A stretch of 15,435 bases of DNA from JAMCZU01 sp964479405 (GTDB lineage Bacteria; Patescibacteriota; UBA1384; UBA12157; JAENIV01). Shown piece by piece: positions 5,965-12,569 of the stretch. The stretch is taken from the NCBI GenBank assembly GCA_964479405.1, contig CAYZMA010000025.1, positions 1-15,435 of the forward strand, written 5' to 3'. Position numbers and translations under genes: made by a program. How positions within the stretch are numbered: position 1 is the stretch's first letter; each line of letters opens with the position of its first letter. The notes under the pieces are model-generated. The model searched no databases. It was not told the DNA's origin and saw only the letters and a list, made by a program, of their open reading frames with translations.

Positions 5965-6297
5965 ATGGACAAAACAACAAAAGGAGTCATCATTGGAGCA
6001 TCAGTCGGCGTATTAGCCGGCGCGATTGCTGGAGTTTTATTCGCACCTCAATCCGGCAAAAAAACACGAGAAGATATTGCCAAGTATCTTCATGAAATTA
6101 AAGAAAAAATTGCCGACGAACTTTCAAAAGTTGGTGAAATTACCAAAGAAAAATACAGCGAGGTTGTTGACAAAGTGGTAAAAATTTATGAAATGGAAAA
6201 AAAGATTACTGCCGAAGACGCCATCGATATTAAAGACAAGCTTAAAAATAACTATCATGAAGTAGTAAAAATCGCCACCGAAAAAGCCGAGAAATAA
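5965..6297 (+). CDS. YtxH-like envelope/stress protein
   Basis: A 110-residue protein with the YtxH signature: a Gly/Ala-rich hydrophobic N-terminus (about 7-27, GASVGVLAGAIAGVLFAP) followed directly by QSGKKTRED and a long charged helix (about 36-110) with coiled-coil character. YtxH-domain proteins are small membrane-associated proteins linked to general stress in Firmicutes, but their molecular function is not known. It is the middle gene of the operon, 2 bases after the preceding stop and 10 bases before the transporter gene. AAGGAG lies upstream of its ATG. Confidence 0.85.
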   Translation: MDKTTKGVIIGASVGVLAGAIAGVLFAPQSGKKTREDIAKYLHEIKEKIADELSKVGEITKEKYSEVVDKVVKIYEMEKKITAEDAIDIKDKLKNNYHEVVKIATEKAEK

Positions 6298-6307
6298 AAG
6301 GAAAAAT

Positions 6308-7039
6308 ATGGCTTTAGTTGTAGCACTAGCTACTATTATTAGTACTTTTTTGGGCGGATTATTTGCTATTCGCTTTAAGGACAAACTCCATTTAATTTTG
6401 GGTTTTAGCGCCGGCGCAGTTATTGGCGTGGCTTTGTTTGATCTTTTGCCAGAATCAATCAATCTAACTTCAAATACACACGATCTCAATTTTATCATGC
6501 TTTTGATTGCCATTGGCTTTATTTTTTATTTACTTGTTGATCGACTTTTTTCGTTGCACGCTAATGAAGAAAAACTTCATACAGAGGAAAATTGCGAAAA
6601 TTCCAGCCATAGCGGTAAATTTGGCGCATTTACTCTTGCTGTTCACAGTTTCTTAGATGGTTTTGGAATAGGGCTTGCTTTTAAAATTTCTCCCGCCATT
6701 GGTTGGACTGTAGCGGTAGCAGTTTTAACCCATGGTTTCTCTGATGGTATTAATACCGTAAATATGATTTTGAAAAATAAGGGCGGTCAAAAACAAGCTT
6801 TAAAATGGTTAATTATTGACGCTTTAGCGCCGGCTTTAGGAGTTTTATCAACCTTATTTTTTGCTATTTCCGAATCAACCCTTGGTTTAATTCTGGCTGT
6901 TTTTACCGGGCTATTTCTTTATCTTGGCGCCAGCGACTTGATTCCTGAAAGCCATCACCATCACCCGACTATCTGGACAACAGTGATGACTATTTTAGGT
7001 ATTGTTGTTCTTTACAGCGTAATTCATTTTGCTACTTAA
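6308..7039 (+). CDS. ZIP-family divalent metal transporter
   Basis: A 243-residue polytopic membrane protein with about eight hydrophobic segments, the usual ZIP number and length. Two metal-site motifs in the central helices are seen: HSFLDGFGIG (H113, D117) and THGFSDGIN (H142, D146). Both match the H...(D/E) pattern that lines the ZIP transport path. A His- and Glu-containing cytoplasmic-type loop (about 84-102, with ENCENSSHSG) and a HHHH stretch at 216-219 could bind metal. ZIP proteins move zinc, iron or manganese into the cytoplasm; the exact metal cannot be read from the sequence. It is the last gene of the operon, starting at ATG after AAAGGA. No metal-responsive operator is obvious. 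Confidence 0.92.
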   Translation: MALVVALATIISTFLGGLFAIRFKDKLHLILGFSAGAVIGVALFDLLPESINLTSNTHDLNFIMLLIAIGFIFYLLVDRLFSLHANEEKLHTEENCENSSHSGKFGAFTLAVHSFLDGFGIGLAFKISPAIGWTVAVAVLTHGFSDGINTVNMILKNKGGQKQALKWLIIDALAPALGVLSTLFFAISESTLGLILAVFTGLFLYLGASDLIPESHHHHPTIWTTVMTILGIVVLYSVIHFAT

Positions 7040-7050
7040 AAAGGTATATA

Positions 7051-7101
7051 TGATATACTATATATAGTAGAGCGATTTTTTAAAACCAATTTTTAAGGAG
7101 G
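7051..7101 (+). promoter_or_regulatory. Promoter and ribosome site of the dockerin glycoside hydrolase gene
   Basis: TGATATACT (7051-7059) is an extended -10 within a self-complementary TA-rich stretch (about 7044-7067). AAGGAGG (7095-7101) lies four bases before TTG 7106 and fixes that codon as the start. Confidence 0.55.
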
Positions 7102-7105
7102 TTTT

Positions 7106-10100
7106 TTGGTAACAAATACAAGGAAAACAATACAAAAAATAGTTATTGCTTCGGCTTTAGCAGTAGCTCTTGTTTTTCTTTTTCTAAACTTCAATAAAAT
7201 TCGTTTTTGGGCCGAGGAGATTAATAATGGCAATACCCAAATAGATCAGAATTCTCTTACTACCAACTGGCAAGATTATGCAAATCAAGGTTCAACCGCA
7301 ACTGATATTAAAGTCCCAAAATATGAAAAGTTTGAACTGACTTTTGATATTAACTGGTACAAAAATGGTCAATTTTCAGACCCGAATTCAAAATATAATC
7401 CTCTTACGGCAGAGTGGTCTGATGGAGCTGTCTATCGAGCAGGAAATTTTATTCGCTTTAATGACAATATTTATAAAACGAAAATTGATGTACCCGGCAA
7501 GTGGTATAAATATGGCCTTGAATACGAACCCGATACAGTAGTGATTTATCAAAACAAGGCTTATAAAAGCATTAAAAACACTCCGGTAAATTGGATCGCG
7601 GGAACAACTTATAATCTAAACGATCGAATAAGAAATGATAATGATTTAATTTTTGAATATAAATATCCTACCAGCTCTGAAGCCACCGCTAACAACAAAC
7701 CGGGCTCACAAGGTGGAGGAGCTTATTGGCAAAAAGTCGGTGACGGCAATATGGTCATATTGGAGCCCGATTATGCTTCTTCCGAATATTGGCAAGAACA
7801 AATTGCGTATAATATTGACACAAAGCCGGAAACAGGCAACTGGCAGGAATATTGGGAGGATACCGGTCAAAAATATGTCAATCCCTACTGGCCTTATGAA
7901 GAAAGTCCCGCTTCCAACACCCCTGAAAATATTGCCAGCCGGGGAGATGGCAAAGAACCGGTACCAAGTAAAGTTGGTATTTCTGTTGATGGAATTTTTT
8001 CAAACGACAATTGGCAAACAGAAAAAACTCAACCGGGTTTTTACTATCAAGACTACGACTATGACAAAACCAAAATCGCAGGCCAAAGTTGGCTTTATCC
8101 GAAAGGAAATCCTGTCTGGAAAGTCCGCTTTACAGCGCCGACAAACGGAAATTGGAAATATAAAATACGAGTTACCGACCGTTCCGGCACAAGCTATACG
8201 TCTGATCAAAACACCTTTTTGGCCCTCAATGAGGTAAAAAACACCGAAAATCATGGTTTTGTCCGGGTCAGCGCGGACGACTCAAGGTATTTCGTAGGCG
8301 ATGACAATAAATATCTAAATTTTGTCGGCCTAAATGATGATACCAAAGATCCAGCCGAAATGGATTCCATATATGCAGGTATGGTCAATCAGGGCATAAA
8401 CTTGATTAGACCTTGGTGGCAAGGTTCGCAGGGACCGGTTGTTTTTGGCGGCAGCGGACAAGGATGCTTCTTTGGTTATAATCCGATGTGTTTGAATTAT
8501 GGCGTTAATGAAAATGCAAAACCGGGTGAACTTTTTTCCGAAAATGAGATGGGCATAAGTCATACTGGCAATATTTCTGTTACGGCCCAAGTTAAGAATA
8601 ACTCTCGTTACCGTATAAGCACCCAGATTAAAACTTCTGCTTTGAGTGGAACTGGGGATTACGGCATTGCCCTAAAGACCGACGGTGGAGTTAACGGTAA
8701 TTTTTTTGGCGCACCTTTAACCCAAAAATTAAGCGGGGATACTGATTGGACAGAACTTTCAGCCGTAGTTTCAACCTTTGACACCTATAATTTTTTAAAT
8801 TCTATAAATTTACGTCCCAAACTATATGATACTATTGACGGAAATGCTTATCTAACAGACTTCTCTGTTAGAGAGGTGCTTGAAGACAACACTCTCGGTC
8901 CAGAACTTTTAGCTAAGCCGGATTTTAATTCATACAAATACATCAGCCAAGTAGAAGCATGGAAGGCGGATTATCAAGTAAATTTAACAAGGCAAGATAA
9001 TATTTATCTGAAAATTGTACTGGGCGAAAAACAGGACAGAGTTTTTTCCGGTATCAATCCTAACGGCACAGCTACGAAAAGTCGGAGCGAAGATCTCTTT
9101 CTTGCCAACCCAACTTCAGCCAACAGAGTTTACCAAACTTATATGTGGCGGTATGCGATCGCAAGATATGGTTATGCCACCAATATTCACTCATTTGAGT
9201 ATATGAACGAAGGCAATCCATCAGATGGAAACCACGGAAACGCCTTGGAAGCATTCGCTCAATATTTCAATAATAATGATATAAATAAACATTTAACCAC
9301 TACCTCTGTTTGGTCTCCTAACGCTGGCAGTTCTAGTATAGTAGGTTATGACTTCATTAACTTATGGAGTAAATTTAACCCGCCGAGCTATAGTTATGTT
9401 GACTTGCATCAATATGTCGGCCAGACCACGGGGACAAGATGGCAGTATGTTTTTGGTTGGCAAGCAGGGGAAACCAATTCTTTACAGGTATGCAACTCAG
9501 CGCCAAGATGTGTAGAGATAATTGCTACCGGTACAACCGATCTTGTTGGCACGACTAGTCAACAAATACCCATTATTCCGGGACACACATATACCGTAAA
9601 AGCAAAACTTAAGGGAGAAAATGTTGTTTTAAATGCTAATTCTACGAAACCGCCGTCTGTTCGTCTTTGGCTCGAGGAAACTTTTGGCGGTGTTCAGACT
9701 ACAACTAATATGATTTCCCAAGGCACTTTTAGCGGCACTTACGCATGGACAGACTGGCAAAGTAGCTTTACGGCTGGACCAAATGATCATTATGCGCTCT
9801 TTTCCCCTATGTCTTACGAGATGCTTACCGGAACAGTCTATTTTGATGATTTTTCTATTTCTGATAACGCAGACGGTAAAGACTTTTTTCCGAACGGAAA
9901 TTTTGATTCAGAGAGAATTGATTATGACTCCGCTCTTACAAATTATTCATTGGGCACAATGATTGGAAACAATACTACTAAAATGATAAAAAAACCGCTT
10001 ATCCGCGGAGAGGTTGGTTATTCTGATCCCACTAACCCTATCTTAGAGAATCCTCTCTTAGTGAATGACACAAATTTGATTTGGTTCAAGAAACTTATCT

Positions 10101-10993
10101 GGTCGCAAATTAATTCTTTCGGGATCATTGATATGTATTGGTGGACTAATAATATTAGAGGTAAAACTATTACTTATGGCAAAGCTTATCAGAACTTTAT
10201 GGCTGGCATTGACCTCTCTAATAGTAAATACGCAGATGCCGAGTTGACTACATCTTCATCAACTTTGCGCGGTTGGGGTCAAAAAGAGGTAACAAATGGC
10301 AAAGCCGACAAGGCTCACCTCTGGATAGACAACAAGCCATATACTTGGAAAAATGTCGTGGATGGCAATATCCCCCCTCCCGTCTCGGGCAATGTCACTA
10401 TCCCCGATATGAAGGACGGAACATATAAACTAGAATGGTGGAATACTACTACCGGAGTGGTTGATAATTCTGCTAGCTTGGTTAAAGAAGCTACTACCGT
10501 TAATTCCAATTTAACTATACCTGTTACCAATCTTCCTTCTGACATTGCTCTAAAAATTTCCGTCACCGATATTATTGTTGTCAAACCAGACCAGCCAGTC
10601 ACTGCTCTAGCCCACCCTATTACCTACCAACAAACTTATCGTATTTCCGGCGCTAAATCGGCTGGCGTAACCCATGTTTTAGTCAATGGTCAAGAAGCGA
10701 CTTTGGACAATCAAAACAATACTTGGACCACTGACATAACTTTAGCTTTAGGTCAAAATAATATCACTATCATTGGCACCGATGATATTGGCAATCAATC
10801 CGACCCGCTTAGTATTGATCTGACAAGATACAAAATGGGAGATGTTAATGACGATAAAAATATTGATCTAACTGATATTGCTTATATTATGGCCAATTGG
10901 GGTGTGCCGACAAATTATTTAGCTGATTTTAATAATGACAATAAAACCGACTTAACTGATATTGCTTATATCATGGCCAATTGGGGGAAATAG
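7106..10993 (+). CDS. Secreted multi-domain glycoside hydrolase with C-terminal type I dockerin
   Basis: A 1295-residue enzyme starting at TTG, with AAGGAGG four bases before. The N-terminal helix (about 10-30) is a signal or anchor. Residues 68-380 form a DUF5060-like domain (KYEKFELTF; WKVRFTAPTNGNWKYKI) with a Trp/Tyr-rich insertion (about 103-250) that looks like CBM5/12 repeats. From 384 (HGFVRVS) runs a clan GH-A-type (beta/alpha)8 barrel. The likely acid/base is E702 in YMNEGNPS and the likely nucleophile E969 in IRGEVGYSD. Two jellyroll CBM4_9-like segments (about 485-592 and 785-920) seem to be inserted within the barrel. After a beta-sandwich (about 1045-1155) and an Ig-like domain (about 1160-1240) comes a dockerin (1243-1295). 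Its two complete calcium loops start GDVNDDKNIDLTD and ADFNNDNKTDLTD. The substrate is a polysaccharide of unknown type. The cohesin gene follows immediately. Confidence 0.85.
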   Translation: MVTNTRKTIQKIVIASALAVALVFLFLNFNKIRFWAEEINNGNTQIDQNSLTTNWQDYANQGSTATDIKVPKYEKFELTFDINWYKNGQFSDPNSKYNPLTAEWSDGAVYRAGNFIRFNDNIYKTKIDVPGKWYKYGLEYEPDTVVIYQNKAYKSIKNTPVNWIAGTTYNLNDRIRNDNDLIFEYKYPTSSEATANNKPGSQGGGAYWQKVGDGNMVILEPDYASSEYWQEQIAYNIDTKPETGNWQEYWEDTGQKYVNPYWPYEESPASNTPENIASRGDGKEPVPSKVGISVDGIFSNDNWQTEKTQPGFYYQDYDYDKTKIAGQSWLYPKGNPVWKVRFTAPTNGNWKYKIRVTDRSGTSYTSDQNTFLALNEVKNTENHGFVRVSADDSRYFVGDDNKYLNFVGLNDDTKDPAEMDSIYAGMVNQGINLIRPWWQGSQGPVVFGGSGQGCFFGYNPMCLNYGVNENAKPGELFSENEMGISHTGNISVTAQVKNNSRYRISTQIKTSALSGTGDYGIALKTDGGVNGNFFGAPLTQKLSGDTDWTELSAVVSTFDTYNFLNSINLRPKLYDTIDGNAYLTDFSVREVLEDNTLGPELLAKPDFNSYKYISQVEAWKADYQVNLTRQDNIYLKIVLGEKQDRVFSGINPNGTATKSRSEDLFLANPTSANRVYQTYMWRYAIARYGYATNIHSFEYMNEGNPSDGNHGNALEAFAQYFNNNDINKHLTTTSVWSPNAGSSSIVGYDFINLWSKFNPPSYSYVDLHQYVGQTTGTRWQYVFGWQAGETNSLQVCNSAPRCVEIIATGTTDLVGTTSQQIPIIPGHTYTVKAKLKGENVVLNANSTKPPSVRLWLEETFGGVQTTTNMISQGTFSGTYAWTDWQSSFTAGPNDHYALFSPMSYEMLTGTVYFDDFSISDNADGKDFFPNGNFDSERIDYDSALTNYSLGTMIGNNTTKMIKKPLIRGEVGYSDPTNPILENPLLVNDTNLIWFKKLIWSQINSFGIIDMYWWTNNIRGKTITYGKAYQNFMAGIDLSNSKYADAELTTSSSTLRGWGQKEVTNGKADKAHLWIDNKPYTWKNVVDGNIPPPVSGNVTIPDMKDGTYKLEWWNTTTGVVDNSASLVKEATTVNSNLTIPVTNLPSDIALKISVTDIIVVKPDQPVTALAHPITYQQTYRISGAKSAGVTHVLVNGQEATLDNQNNTWTTDITLALGQNNITIIGTDDIGNQSDPLSIDLTRYKMGDVNDDKNIDLTDIAYIMANWGVPTNYLADFNNDNKTDLTDIAYIMANWGK
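10838..10990 (+). repeat. Duplicated dockerin calcium-binding segments
   Basis: The two dockerin segments share the identical residues DLTDIAYIMANWG and are nearly identical at the DNA level (centred on about 10860-10905 and 10950-10987). All loop positions expected to bind calcium (Asp/Asn at 1, 3, 5, 9, 12) are present in both. Both have Leu-Thr at the positions that set cohesin choice in classical dockerins. Confidence 0.8.
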
Positions 10994-11000
10994 GCAAGAT

Positions 11001-11026
11001 TTATGATATAGTAATTATGATATAAT
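11001..11026 (+). promoter_or_regulatory. Promoter of the cohesin gene within a direct repeat
   Basis: TTATGATATA occurs at 11001-11010 and 11015-11024. The second copy forms the extended -10 TGATATAAT (11018-11026). Transcription would start at about 11033, about 9 bases before ATG 11042. The cohesin gene can therefore be expressed apart from the hydrolase, though no terminator separates them. Confidence 0.5.
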
Positions 11027-11041
11027 AATAATGAGGTGGGT

Positions 11042-12070
11042 ATGAAATTAAAAAAATGGTATAGAAAATGGCACAAAAAACAAAAAATTGCCTTCGGCCT
11101 AATAATCGGTGCTTTAATTTTGGCAAGTTTATTGGTAATTTATCAACTAAATTTATTCAAATTTGGAGCTGACAGTGGACAAGCAGTCACTTTATCTTTT
11201 TCTCAAACAACTGACAAAGTAATTGAATCTGAATTTACGGTTGATGTTAATTTAAATCCTAACGGTAATAATGTTTGTGGCGTACAATCTAATATCAATT
11301 TCACGCCCAGTTTAGTTAATGTCGTTTCAATTAACATTTCACCAGCTGATGACAATCTTATTCCATTAGACCCGCAAAAACCTTTTGTCTTTTCTTTTCC
11401 AAGAGAAAGTTTTTTAAATGATCAAGGTATTGTTCGTACCTCATTGAGCGCACCTGGCTGTACCACCAATAATGTTTTAGTCTATTCGGTTAAATTTAAA
11501 GCGGTCGGTGCCGGCAGTAGCATTTTAAGCTTTGACAATGTTAAAGTAATCGGTGGATCAGCCGATAATCTAACAGAAATAAGTTCCATCAATAATAGCT
11601 CGTCATTTGCTATTACTCTAACTCCTAGTGCCACTCCTAGTGCCACGCCTAATGTTACTCCTACTCCTACCCCTAGTAATACTCCAACTCCTGATATTGG
11701 TGGTCCTGGTAAGAAAAAAACAAGCACTCCTTCACCTAATATTACGGTTCAACCTACACCCACAACAGCTGAACCAACACCAACAGAAGTAAATGTGATG
11801 ACTCCAGAGATAACCCCAGACAACAGCACACCAGAGATACCAACAATACCAACCATAACTTCAACACCCACACCCGCATCAACGTCCGCATTGACATCGA
11901 CACCACAAACAACAACTTCTTTTGATCAAATTACACCAAGTCCGTCAAATACAACCGCCACCAAACCAAACACCGGTTGGAATTGGAAAACAATCATTAT
12001 TATTATAGTTGCCTCGCTTTTTGTCGCTGAAGTGGTCATCTTTTTAATTCTTAGAAAAAGAAATCAATAA
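11042..12070 (+). CDS. Membrane-anchored single-cohesin protein (mini-scaffoldin)
   Basis: A 342-residue protein from ATG 11042, chosen over GTG 11036 because GAGG at 11033-11036 is then correctly spaced. A basic N-terminus and hydrophobic helix (about 16-36) form a signal or anchor. A cohesin-like beta-sandwich follows (about 46-192): VTLSFSQTTDKVIESEFTVD opens like a cohesin, followed by GVQSNINFTPSLVNVVSI, with C79 and C140 able to form a disulfide. A long Pro/Thr/Ser stalk (about 193-312) comes next. A C-terminal membrane helix (about 316-336) ends with RKRNQ, which should stay inside. Its position right after a dockerin-bearing hydrolase suggests it displays that enzyme on the cell surface. 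There is only one cohesin, with no CBM, SLH or sortase signal. The pairing is inferred, not shown. Confidence 0.8.
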   Translation: MKLKKWYRKWHKKQKIAFGLIIGALILASLLVIYQLNLFKFGADSGQAVTLSFSQTTDKVIESEFTVDVNLNPNGNNVCGVQSNINFTPSLVNVVSINISPADDNLIPLDPQKPFVFSFPRESFLNDQGIVRTSLSAPGCTTNNVLVYSVKFKAVGAGSSILSFDNVKVIGGSADNLTEISSINNSSSFAITLTPSATPSATPNVTPTPTPSNTPTPDIGGPGKKKTSTPSPNITVQPTPTTAEPTPTEVNVMTPEITPDNSTPEIPTIPTITSTPTPASTSALTSTPQTTTSFDQITPSPSNTTATKPNTGWNWKTIIIIIVASLFVAEVVIFLILRKRNQ

Positions 12071-12096
12071 AAAAGCCCCGCCAGGATGACGGGGTT
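12069..12096 (-). terminator. Rho-independent terminator for the 12110-15128 operon
   Basis: Read on the - strand, AACCCCG (12090-12096) pairs with CGGGGCT (12074-12080), with one G·U pair, and runs into six Ts (12069-12074). On the + strand the stem is not followed by Ts, so it serves the - strand genes. Confidence 0.85.
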
Positions 12097-12109
12097 GAAA
12101 GTAACTAAC

Positions 12110-12556
12110 TTACTTGGAATTGACTATACTCATTATAAAGGGTTTAAATTTCCCCCTTGATCTCACTGTTTGACTTACCAGCTTTTTGCCATTTTGTTTG
12201 GGTGAAAACCAGTAGTTCAAATCAATTGTCTCTCCAGATTTAAGATGGATAACGATCTTGTCTGATCCAAGCGGTTTGCCTCTTTCGTGTTTGCCCATAT
12301 ATAAATCGTATTTTACAATAGACAGAAAGAGCAAAAACTCGGATTGTTTATAAATCCTGACTATTTTCACTCCTCCCCACATCCAGACAGCATCGATGTA
12401 ATCAATATCCTTTGGGGCCAAAGACCGAACCTCGTTCAGCGACTGATTCATGAAGTAATATTCAGTCCGGTGACGGAACGATGGGATAATCGCCCATATC
12501 AGTAATGCCACCAGAACAGCGACGCCAATAATATAACCTATATGTTTCTTTTTCAT
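12110..12556 (-). CDS. Small single-pass membrane protein of unknown function
   Basis: A 148-residue protein from ATG 12556. The frame extends 16 codons further, but those overlap the preceding gene, and AAAGGAGGA sits just upstream of this ATG. One membrane helix (about 6-25) is followed by a soluble domain of about 120 residues with alternating hydrophobic strands (for example VKIVRIYK, DKIVIHLKSGETIDLNYW), suggesting a small beta-rich fold. I recognise no family. It starts 13 bases after the stop of the lipoprotein gene and ends 14 bases before the terminator stem, so it is the second gene of a two-gene unit and may work with the lipoprotein. Confidence 0.75.
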   Translation of the reverse strand: MKKKHIGYIIGVAVLVALLIWAIIPSFRHRTEYYFMNQSLNEVRSLAPKDIDYIDAVWMWGGVKIVRIYKQSEFLLFLSIVKYDLYMGKHERGKPLGSDKIVIHLKSGETIDLNYWFSPKQNGKKLVSQTVRSRGKFKPFIMSIVNSK

Positions 12557-12569
12557 AACATCCTCCTTT

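Noticed and set aside
6124..6513. A 129-codon - strand frame across the YtxH and ZIP genes
   Set aside because: It is antisense to two genes with clear family motifs and has no ribosome site; its hydrophobic look follows from the opposite strand.
7653..8237. A 194-codon + strand frame inside the hydrolase gene
   Set aside because: It is a shifted frame of the hydrolase and is low in plausible protein features; the main frame carries clear domains.
11620..11700. Short tandem DNA repeats as a CRISPR or satellite
   Set aside because: They encode the Thr/Pro/Ser stalk of the cohesin protein in frame and are degenerate, as expected for a linker.
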